A DNA stretch of 64,000 nucleotides from Rhodoplanes serenus (lineage in GTDB: Bacteria > Pseudomonadota > Alphaproteobacteria > Rhizobiales > Xanthobacteraceae). Below are positions 35,163-42,341 of this stretch, in pieces. The number at the start of each line of letters is the position of its first letter. Position 1 is the first letter of the stretch. The stretch is taken from the NCBI GenBank assembly GCA_009720755.1, contig WNKV01000016.1, forward strand, positions 62,001 to 126,000, in the 5' to 3' direction. The position numbers and the translations under genes were made by a program. The notes under the pieces are model-generated. The model made no database searches and was not told where the DNA came from. It saw nothing but the letters and a program-made list of their open reading frames with translations.

Positions 35163-35186
35163 GCCGCCCCTTCGGGCGGCTTTTTC
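35163..35186 (+). terminator. Rho-independent terminator upstream of endolysin
   Basis: A 7-bp stem GCCGCCC/GGGCGGC with a 4-base CTTC loop (35163-35180) is followed by TTTTT (35181-35185). This is a standard intrinsic terminator, ending the tail operon or a small RNA 18 bases before the endolysin start, so lysis gene expression needs read-through or a promoter between. Confidence 0.85.
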
Positions 35187-35203
35187 ATGTCTGGAGGGTT
35201 CCG

Positions 35204-36055
35204 ATGACGCAAGAGAACTATCCCCGCTGTCTCGCCAACACGCTGCGGGAGGAGGGCGGCTGGACCAACGACCCGCGCGATCCGGGTGGTCCCACCATGC
35301 GCGGGATCATCCAACGCGAATACACGCGCTGGCGCACGAAACACGGTCTGCCCGACAGAAGCGTTCGCAATATCTCCGAGGAGGAGCTGCAGGACATCTA
35401 CCGCGGAAACTACTGGGTCCCGATGGTCGGCGACGCCTGGCCGAAAGGCCCGGACCAGATCGTGTTCGACATCGCCGTCAATTCCGGGACCGGCCGCGCC
35501 CCGCAGATAATGGGCGCCGCCATCGGCGTCTCCACCCGAAACCCGAAAGAGCTGGCGGCGCTCGCGTCCCGCTCCGCCGACACGGTCGGCATCGTCAAGC
35601 GCGCCTGTGCCCGGCGCGCGAGCTTCTATCGGTCGCTTCGGACCTTCTCGGCCTTCGGCCGTGGCTGGCTTTCCCGCAACGCCCGCATGGAGGCGATCGG
35701 CGTCAAGATGGCGCTCGAAGCGCAAGGCGCGGCCGACATCGCCGGCCGTCTCGCCCGCGAGGCGTCGGGCGCCCAGAGAAGCGCCAAGCGCAGCGGCAGC
35801 GCGGCTGCGACCGCCGGCGGCGGAACCGCGGCCGGGACCGGCTCCCTCACGCAGGCCGATGCGGCGTCCTTCGATTGGACCTCGTGGCTGACGCTCGGCG
35901 TCGTCACGCTCTGTGTGGGCGCGCTCACGCTGACGCTCGTCTGGGCGTGGCGGCGGCATGGTGAGCGGGCCAGGGCCTATGCGGCCGCGCTCGCGGGCGA
36001 GCTCGAAGCCGATCTCTCCGCCCTCATCGGCACCATCAAGGAGGCTGCGCAATGA
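35204..36055 (+). CDS. Endolysin, glycoside hydrolase family 108, with membrane anchor
   Basis: 283 residues from ATG 35204 (GGAGGG upstream). The catalytic glutamate lies in LREEGGWTNDPRDPGGPTMRG; a C-terminal peptidoglycan-binding segment of the PG_binding_3 type follows (about 95-175). A low-complexity linker then leads to one transmembrane helix (WLTLGVVTLCVGALTLTLVWAW, about 225-248). The tail anchor suggests the enzyme is held at the inner membrane until lysis. The holin gene starts on its stop codon. Confidence 0.9.
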   Translation: MTQENYPRCLANTLREEGGWTNDPRDPGGPTMRGIIQREYTRWRTKHGLPDRSVRNISEEELQDIYRGNYWVPMVGDAWPKGPDQIVFDIAVNSGTGRAPQIMGAAIGVSTRNPKELAALASRSADTVGIVKRACARRASFYRSLRTFSAFGRGWLSRNARMEAIGVKMALEAQGAADIAGRLAREASGAQRSAKRSGSAAATAGGGTAAGTGSLTQADAASFDWTSWLTLGVVTLCVGALTLTLVWAWRRHGERARAYAAALAGELEADLSALIGTIKEAAQ

Positions 36056-36672
36056 ACTGGCAGGATCTCGGCGGCGCGCTCGTGAAGGCGGGTGCGCCCA
36101 TCATCGGCCGCGCGCTGGGCGGACCCCTCGGCGGCATGATCGGCGACGCCATCGGCGGCGTCATCGCCGACGCCCTCGGCGTCGAGCCGACCCCGGACGC
36201 GGTCGACAAGGCGATCAGGGAGACGCCGGCGGACACGCTCGGGACGAAACTGTCCGCCGCCGAAGCCGAGGCGCAGGCGAAATGGCCGGCCCTCGCCGAC
36301 ATCGCCACGGCGGACAACGAGGCGCAATCCAAGGTGCTCGCCGAGACGAACGAGACGATGCGGATCGAGGCGGCCTCCGGCGACGTCGTGCAACGCTGGT
36401 GGCGGCCGATCTACGCCTTCGAGCTGACGGTCGAATGCGCGGTCTGCTGGGCGCTCGCGATGTGGGACCTCGCCTTCGGCGCCGGGAAGATCGCCGCCTG
36501 GGCGGTCAACGCCTCGGGACTCCTCTCCCTCTACTGGGGCGCGCGCTTCGGCGTCCTCGGCGTCTACGTCAACGGCCGCTCGCGCGAGAAGGAGGCGGCG
36601 CTCACCGGCCAGCCCGTCCCGACCGCGATCGACCCCCTCGTGAAGGCCGCGGCCCGGAAGCTGCGCCGATGA
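36052..36672 (+). CDS. 3TM-type holin-like protein
   Basis: 206 residues. The N-terminal glycine-rich helix is IIGRALGGPLGGMIGDAIGGVIAD. The C-terminal half has membrane segments with WWRPIYAFELTVECAVCWALAMWDL and VNASGLLSLYWGARFGVLGVYVNGR. This layout matches the 3TM-type holin family found beside GH108 endolysins, which controls lysis timing. ATGA overlap with the endolysin. Confidence 0.85.
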   Translation: MNWQDLGGALVKAGAPIIGRALGGPLGGMIGDAIGGVIADALGVEPTPDAVDKAIRETPADTLGTKLSAAEAEAQAKWPALADIATADNEAQSKVLAETNETMRIEAASGDVVQRWWRPIYAFELTVECAVCWALAMWDLAFGAGKIAAWAVNASGLLSLYWGARFGVLGVYVNGRSREKEAALTGQPVPTAIDPLVKAAARKLRR

Positions 36673-36974
36673 CCAACCTCTCCGAACTGGCCGACGTGGC
36701 TTGGCGTGCAATCGCCGGCCTCGCCGGCGGGGTCGTCTACCTGATCCTCAAGAAGCAATTGGCCCCGAAGCAGGCGCTCGGGGTCTGCATCGTCGCGGTG
36801 ACCACGGCGATTTTCGTGGGCGACGTGGTCGCGATCAAGCTCGGGCTCTCGCCCGGCGCCTCAGGCTTTGCGCTCGGCCTCCTGGCCATCAAGCTGTGCT
36901 CCGGCCTGATCGATGGCTCGCTGCTCGAAGCCGGCAAGCGGTGGCTCACCAACGGCAACGGGAGCAAGAAGTGA
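36669..36974 (+). CDS. Second small holin-like membrane protein
   Basis: 101 residues from ATG 36669 (ATGA overlap). Three hydrophobic segments (about 12-27, 36-55 and 63-78) and a basic tail. It closes the lysis cassette and could be a second holin or an antiholin. The family is not recognised, but size, topology and coupling support the role. Confidence 0.65.
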   Translation: MTNLSELADVAWRAIAGLAGGVVYLILKKQLAPKQALGVCIVAVTTAIFVGDVVAIKLGLSPGASGFALGLLAIKLCSGLIDGSLLEAGKRWLTNGNGSKK

Positions 36975-37040
36975 TTGAAATGTCTGTGTCGACCGACATG
37001 GGGGAAGCAGTTGCGGATCGTGTTGGCGGTCATCTACGGA

Positions 37041-39932
37041 TCATCGCGACATATCCGACACGCGGGGTGAGAAGACATCTACTTCGCATTCACGTACCTG
37101 GCGCAGCGCGGGATCGCGCGACGCCAAGCCGGCGACGGGTTTGTAGATGTCGAGGCCCCGGCCGAGCTTAAAGACAATGCCATTGTCCAAGATCAGATAG
37201 CGATCATGAATATTCACTTCGATGAAATGCTTTACCCGCATCCCGGCTTTCTCGAACGCTTGGCGGTCCAGCGAGTCATAGAATTCCTTATCTGCGTCCG
37301 GCGCAGGCTCGGCCTGCTCGCGCGTGATGATGTGCAGTGTTTTTGGCTTGGCTCGATCAAGAAGCGCCATAACGAATTCCAGCAGGTTCCTGCGCTGGTG
37401 CCGTTGCGCAAGGTAGGGATCGATAAGCCAGGCCTCTGATGCGCCGGCAAGATATTCCTTCGTCAACATACGTGAAAAGGGCCAGCTCTTATCGCCGTTG
37501 CGCAGAATATAGCGCTGCACGCAGTGCGTTGCCCGACGGCGGATATCGCTCGGGGGATCCCGACCGTCCGAAGGGTCATCTCGAAACTGGCCCGCCATGC
37601 TGGCGGGCGTACCGTTCAGTCCGGTGGCGTTTGACGTTGAGGCAGGAAGGATTGGTGGTTCCAGCTGCTCCCCCTCCGGCGCTGATGCCGGTGCTGCCTC
37701 CTCAAAAAAATGCCCCGAGATGTCGGATTGCGCGCCGTTGATCTCGGCCATCAACCTTGTGGCGATTTGCTCGAACGCCTCCTTCTGTCCGGCGATCGCG
37801 GCTTCGGCCGCGGCTCGAATATCGGCCGAAGCGCGCTGGATCTGAGAGCGCACCTGCGTCAGCGTTCGGTCGGGAAGGGCCTCCGCTTGAGCCTGGAGGT
37901 GTGCTGCGAACCCGTCGAAACGGCGGCGGACGTGATTTTGGACAGCTCCACGGAGGATGCCACGCACTTCGCGATAGAAGTTTCGTATCTCGGCAGTCTG
38001 CGCAACGCTGGTGCCGCGTCCGAGAATCCCTGCGACTCGGTCCCTCGCCGCCGCGATCTTCTCCTCGACCTGCTCGTCTACGAACTCTTCGAGGAGCGCT
38101 ACGATTCGCGTCTCCTCTCCCTCGACGATCTCCTGTAGAGCCTCGAGCGTCTCCTGGAGGAAGGCCTCGAGGCTCGCACCAATATCGAGCTGAAGTTCGT
38201 CCCCGATCTCGAGCCGCTCGATTGCGAGACCAGCCTCGTCCGACAGGCTTTGGAGATGCGCGCGGAACCCGTCCACGAACCTTCCGAAATCACTGGTTTG
38301 CTTCGTGAGCTGCTCAGCGACCCGCGGAAAGATCCGGTTCGCAACCCTGGTCTGGAGCTCATGCATGTAGCCCCAGCGGCCGCCACGTCGAGTTCTCCAG
38401 TGGATCGCGGCGTCCTCGGTTTCGTAGGATGCAAGCACATTATCTGCTTGCTGTGCTACGATTTCAGCGATGAGCTGACCTGTTTCACTTCGGTTTCCAA
38501 GCGACGTGTTTAGGACGTCGATGTCTTGCCGAGCCGCGGTCACAAAGAGTTCGCCGATTCGTTCGAATCCGGTGCGAAACGTGGCGAGCTTCTGCTCGGC
38601 CACCTCCCTGTCCTTCAGGCCCGCAACCACGGCCCGGCGCTTGTCGACGACCGACAACATGTCCTGCAGAACGGAAGCGGCTCCGCTTTGGACCGTCTTC
38701 GCAGTGGCGGCTAAGCGACTTTCAGTGGATAGAATCCGGAACAGCGTGTCCTTGACGCTGCGCATCCCGCCTGCGTCACCCGGTGAAATCGGGAACTTGA
38801 CCGCCTCTCCGCGCATGTGGTCACGGTGGTTCGCAGCCGACGTGAAGGCGATCTCGATGGCGTTCAGCTGTTCTCGGTAGCGCGCTGCGGCGACGGAACC
38901 GGCATCACCGGCAAGCTCGTCAAGGGTTGCCTCCACCTCCAAGCGGATACGCCGACGCTCGGCCTCTATCCGGTCGACGATCGGCTCGGGATCCTCATCT
39001 TGATCTCGCGCCTGTCTGACGTGCTGCTCGTAGGTTTGGTCGACCTGCGTAACGACAAACACGAGCTGCTTGACCGTGCCTTTTCGTAGGAGCGAAAGAA
39101 GGAAGTCCTTCTCGGATTGTCCATACGCTGCGCCAGACTTCGTCAGGAAGAGGACGGCATCGACGTCCTGGACGGCGCGCTCCGTCAATTGAACCCGGAA
39201 ACGTTCCGTATCGTCGAGCCCAGGCGTGTCCACGAGCGTTACCCCCTCACCGAGGATCGTCGAAGGGGATTCGATCTCGATCGACTCTACCAGGCAGTGG
39301 TGTGGTTTTGACCCCGTGGTGTACTGCCTGATCCGGCGCCGGAACTCGTTCTCGGCTTTCCGTATATCGTCCGCGGTTGCGGCGGCCGACAACGTGATTG
39401 TCAGCGTGTGGCCGCCCGGCTTCAGGTGTTCGCGCTCAATGGCATCGAGATCGAACAGCTCGGCCTGGCCGCCTGGGTTCTGTCGACCGTCATTCGCAAT
39501 GAACCTGAGCCAGTTCACGACGCGCTGTGACTCAGGGTCGGTCGGATCTTTCTCGTGCAGCGCCTTCAGCGCATCCCATGTCTCCTTGTCGACCAGGTTA
39601 ATCTTCGCGACTACGCCATCGCCGGCGCGGAATGTAGTGATTGCTGCTGTTTCTGGACTTGTGTCCTCGCCTGCGAGGCGACGGCCGAGTAACTCGTTCA
39701 CAAACGCGGACTTGCCGGCCTTAAACCGGCCGATGACGGCCACCTTGTAGTCTTGCGGAACCGCGTTTTCGTTGAGCAGACGCTCCAACCCATTCGCGGC
39801 CTTGGCGCACTCCTCGCCCAATCCCCATCGTTTCTCGGTCTCGTGCTGACGAAGTACGCCGATGAGCCGTGCTACCCGGTCCCGAGCTGCCTCCAGCGAT
39901 TGGCGAATGCGACGGGGCGATTTTGTTTTCAT
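37041..39932 (-). CDS. Dynamin-like GTPase with C-terminal MIT_C-type domain
   Basis: 963 residues from ATG 39932 (an in-frame ATG at 39971 is less likely). The GTPase domain has G1 GRFKAGKSAF (68-77), G3 VDTPGLDD (about 255) and G4 TQVDQ (about 300). A long helical stalk-like region (400-790) with coiled coil follows. The final 140 residues carry DPYLAQRHQRRNLLEFV and HDRYLILDNGIVFKLGRGLDIY, matching my memory of the phospholipase-D-like MIT_C domain. Bacterial dynamins remodel membranes, and several act in phage defence. GC is lower than in the prophage. It points away from the MerR-vWA pair. The domain calls are good; the combination is unusual and the function is inferred. Confidence 0.82.
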   Translation of the reverse strand: MKTKSPRRIRQSLEAARDRVARLIGVLRQHETEKRWGLGEECAKAANGLERLLNENAVPQDYKVAVIGRFKAGKSAFVNELLGRRLAGEDTSPETAAITTFRAGDGVVAKINLVDKETWDALKALHEKDPTDPESQRVVNWLRFIANDGRQNPGGQAELFDLDAIEREHLKPGGHTLTITLSAAATADDIRKAENEFRRRIRQYTTGSKPHHCLVESIEIESPSTILGEGVTLVDTPGLDDTERFRVQLTERAVQDVDAVLFLTKSGAAYGQSEKDFLLSLLRKGTVKQLVFVVTQVDQTYEQHVRQARDQDEDPEPIVDRIEAERRRIRLEVEATLDELAGDAGSVAAARYREQLNAIEIAFTSAANHRDHMRGEAVKFPISPGDAGGMRSVKDTLFRILSTESRLAATAKTVQSGAASVLQDMLSVVDKRRAVVAGLKDREVAEQKLATFRTGFERIGELFVTAARQDIDVLNTSLGNRSETGQLIAEIVAQQADNVLASYETEDAAIHWRTRRGGRWGYMHELQTRVANRIFPRVAEQLTKQTSDFGRFVDGFRAHLQSLSDEAGLAIERLEIGDELQLDIGASLEAFLQETLEALQEIVEGEETRIVALLEEFVDEQVEEKIAAARDRVAGILGRGTSVAQTAEIRNFYREVRGILRGAVQNHVRRRFDGFAAHLQAQAEALPDRTLTQVRSQIQRASADIRAAAEAAIAGQKEAFEQIATRLMAEINGAQSDISGHFFEEAAPASAPEGEQLEPPILPASTSNATGLNGTPASMAGQFRDDPSDGRDPPSDIRRRATHCVQRYILRNGDKSWPFSRMLTKEYLAGASEAWLIDPYLAQRHQRRNLLEFVMALLDRAKPKTLHIITREQAEPAPDADKEFYDSLDRQAFEKAGMRVKHFIEVNIHDRYLILDNGIVFKLGRGLDIYKPVAGLASRDPALRQVRECEVDVFSPRVSDMSR

Positions 39933-40093
39933 GTGCTTTTGACCTTTGGGGAGATGCCGGCGACGGCCCACACGATTTTCATCTCAATTACCGAAGCGTA
40001 TTCGTCGCCTGACCTTGGATCAACCGGTTGGCGAGGATCCCCGCTGGTGCAACGCGCACCGGGGCGCCTGAAGAAGGAGGCAACGCGAGACTC

Positions 40094-40136
40094 GACATGT
40101 CGTTTAATTTGACATGTCGCATCGTCTGTGTAAAGA
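40094..40136 (+). promoter_or_regulatory. Promoter with two GACATGTC operators, probable leaderless start
   Basis: The 8-base palindrome GACATGTC occurs at 40094-40101 and 40111-40118, 17 bases apart. TTGACA (40109-40114), overlapped by the second palindrome, and TAAAGA (40131-40136) form a -35/-10 pair with a 16-base spacer. Transcription would begin about 7 bases after the -10, at or beside the ATG at 40143, giving a leaderless or near-leaderless mRNA. The likely repressor is the MerR protein it drives. Confidence 0.65.
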
Positions 40137-40142
40137 TGCGCG

Positions 40143-40748
40143 ATGTTCACCGCCGAGCCATCCCTTGCCGACCTAGCCGCCTCGTCGGGCCTCGAGCCTC
40201 GCACGATCCGGTCCTGGGTTGCGCAGGGCCTTCTGCCGCCACCGCTGAGTCGCGGGCCTGCCGCCCGTTACCCGGCTGACACGCTGTCCCGCCTGCTGGC
40301 CATACGGACCATGCGGGACGCGCTCGGCATGTCGCTCACCGACATCCGGAAGGAGCTGCTGGTCGCCAGCCCCGAGCAGATCGCGGCCTACGCGTCGCGT
40401 GCCGAGACCGTGGCGAAGCCGTCGCAGGCGACGGGCAATCCAGCATCCAGCGCGCTCGACTACATCGCGAGCCTGCGCGCCCGCGCGCCGCAGCCCGCAC
40501 CCTTCCTGACGGCGGAAGCGACCCCGCCGCGGCCACGCACGGCGACGGGGATCGAGGCGCTGGAACATCGGCTCGGGCAGGGGCGCCCGGAGCCGGCCCG
40601 CAAAGCCCGTGCGGAGGAATGGCTCCGCATCCCAGTCACCCCCGACGTCGAGCTGACCGTCCGCGGTCCGCTCGACGCCGAACAGCGCATGCGCCTCGAG
40701 CGCTGCGCCGATCTGATCCGCGACATCCTGCTCGGGAGGGACCGATGA
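40143..40748 (+). CDS. MerR-family regulator
   Basis: 201 residues. The N-terminal winged HTH has LADLAASSGLEPRTIRSWVAQGLLPPP and ARYPADTLSRLLAIRTMRDALGMSL, typical MerR. The rest is a disordered linker (90-150) and a short C-terminal domain with WLRIPVTPDVELTVRGPLD, not a known ligand-binding fold. It is coupled to the vWA gene by an ATGA overlap and probably represses its own promoter. Confidence 0.85.
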   Translation: MFTAEPSLADLAASSGLEPRTIRSWVAQGLLPPPLSRGPAARYPADTLSRLLAIRTMRDALGMSLTDIRKELLVASPEQIAAYASRAETVAKPSQATGNPASSALDYIASLRARAPQPAPFLTAEATPPRPRTATGIEALEHRLGQGRPEPARKARAEEWLRIPVTPDVELTVRGPLDAEQRMRLERCADLIRDILLGRDR

Positions 40749-42070
40749 CCTACACCACCAGTCTCAATCTCACGGCCGGTCTGGATCGCGCCCTGGCCTG
40801 GCACGAGGGAGGCTCCGTCCGGTACCTGGTCGCCGACCTTTCGGCCGCGGGCGAAACCGCCCGGCGCGAGGTGCCGGCACTGAACCTCGCGCTCGCCGTC
40901 GACATCTCCGGAAGCATGGCCGGCGACAAGATCGAGGCCGCGCGGCGTGCGGCCCTGGCCGTGGTCGAGGCATTGACCGCGCAGGACCGCCTCAGCCTCG
41001 TCGCCTTCGACGACAAGACCGAGCTGTTGCTCGACGCTCGCCCGATGGACGACGCCGGGCGCGCCGCCGCGGCCAGCGCCATCCGCGGCCTGACCGATCG
41101 CGGCAGCACGAACCTGTTCGACGGATGGCTGCTGGCGGCCGAGCGCGTCGCGACCGCCATGGCGGCCGACCCGGCAGCCTCCCATCGCGTGCTGCTCCTC
41201 TCCGACGGTCACGCCAATGACGGCCTCACCGACCGCAACGAGATCGCCGGCCACGTCGGCGCGCTGTTGGAGCGTGGCGTGCTCACCTCGGCGCTCGGGA
41301 TCGGAGACGGCTATGACGAGCAGCTGCTCGGCGCCATCGCCGAGACGGGCGGCGGCAGCCTGCACGACGCGGCGGGCGGCACCGAAGTGGCCGAGGTCGT
41401 GCTGGGTGAGTTGCAGGAAGGCCGCGCGGCCCTGCTGGAGCGCGTCACGCTGCGGGTGAGCGTGCCGGCCGAGCTTCGGGCCGAGCTGGTCGGCAGCTGG
41501 GCACAGGCGGCGTCACCTGGCGTTCTGGAGGTGATGGTCGGGAAGCTCCTGCCGGGGCAGACCAAGCGCGTGGTCGTGCGGCTGCACTGCCTGGCCGGTG
41601 AGCCCAGGATGGTGCTGCTGCTCGGCATCTCGGCTGGCGGCACGCTGCCGGCCGGTGGCGAGCCGATCGAGGCGCGCGCGGTCGACGTCGAGCTGCGCCT
41701 TGCCCGCGGTGCCGACAACAACGCCCAGCCACGCGACCGGGACCGCACCCTCGCGGTGGTCCAGGCGTGGACGGCCGACGTGCTACGTAGCGCGGTGCGG
41801 ATGAACCGTGACGGCGACCGCCGGGCGGCGACGCACTATCTGGAGCGCCAGCTTCGCTGGCTGGAACCGTATGCCCGCGGCGTGCCGGGTACCGAAACGC
41901 TGGTGGCGGAGCTGGTGCTGGTGCAGCGCCGGATCGGCGAGGAATGGGACGAGCGGACCCGCAAGGAGGTCTATTCGGCCTCCATGAAGCGCGCACGCTA
42001 CGAGAAGGACCTTCGCGCGGCGCCGCCCGTCTCGATAACCGAGCGCTTCAGCCGGCCGCCCGGGCGGTGA
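40745..42070 (+). CDS. vWA-domain protein
   Basis: 441 residues. The vWA fold at residues 45-215 carries a complete MIDAS: DISGSMAG (Asp53), a threonine in GSTNLFDG, and LLSDGHANDG. A beta-rich middle region (about 230-330) and a helical C-terminus (AVRMNRDGDRRAATHYLERQ) follow, as in TerY/YfbK-type proteins. It would bind protein partners via a metal ion. No MoxR ATPase is beside it; the neighbours are the MerR regulator, the divergent dynamin and McrBC. Confidence 0.85.
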   Translation: MTYTTSLNLTAGLDRALAWHEGGSVRYLVADLSAAGETARREVPALNLALAVDISGSMAGDKIEAARRAALAVVEALTAQDRLSLVAFDDKTELLLDARPMDDAGRAAAASAIRGLTDRGSTNLFDGWLLAAERVATAMAADPAASHRVLLLSDGHANDGLTDRNEIAGHVGALLERGVLTSALGIGDGYDEQLLGAIAETGGGSLHDAAGGTEVAEVVLGELQEGRAALLERVTLRVSVPAELRAELVGSWAQAASPGVLEVMVGKLLPGQTKRVVVRLHCLAGEPRMVLLLGISAGGTLPAGGEPIEARAVDVELRLARGADNNAQPRDRDRTLAVVQAWTADVLRSAVRMNRDGDRRAATHYLERQLRWLEPYARGVPGTETLVAELVLVQRRIGEEWDERTRKEVYSASMKRARYEKDLRAAPPVSITERFSRPPGR

Positions 42071-42341
42071 CAGTGCCGACGTTCTCGCCATGGTGCTCTG
42101 CCGTTCGCCTTGGTCGCTGCGGCCGAGTTGGCCGGGGCCAACTGGCCGCCGAGTTCGCGCGCCCGGCTCGCCCCGCGGCGCAGCGGCCATGCCGCATTTG
42201 AACATGAGATCAAGGTGGACCTGCGCGATAGCCTGCGCACTGTTCTGCCGGTCAATTGGTTGAATGCTTCTGCAATGATGGGGACGGCCAGCAGCAAACT
42301 TTCGTGCGTCTCCTTGAACCAATGCTCCACAGGGTCGATGG

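Noticed and set aside
41998-42341. Minus-strand frame with a protein-like start (HWFKETHESLLLAVPIIAEAFNQL) between the vWA and mcrB genes
   Set aside because: It might be a fragment of a lost gene, but it continues into the antisense of the vWA gene, and I cannot identify a family. Not strong enough to call a pseudogene.
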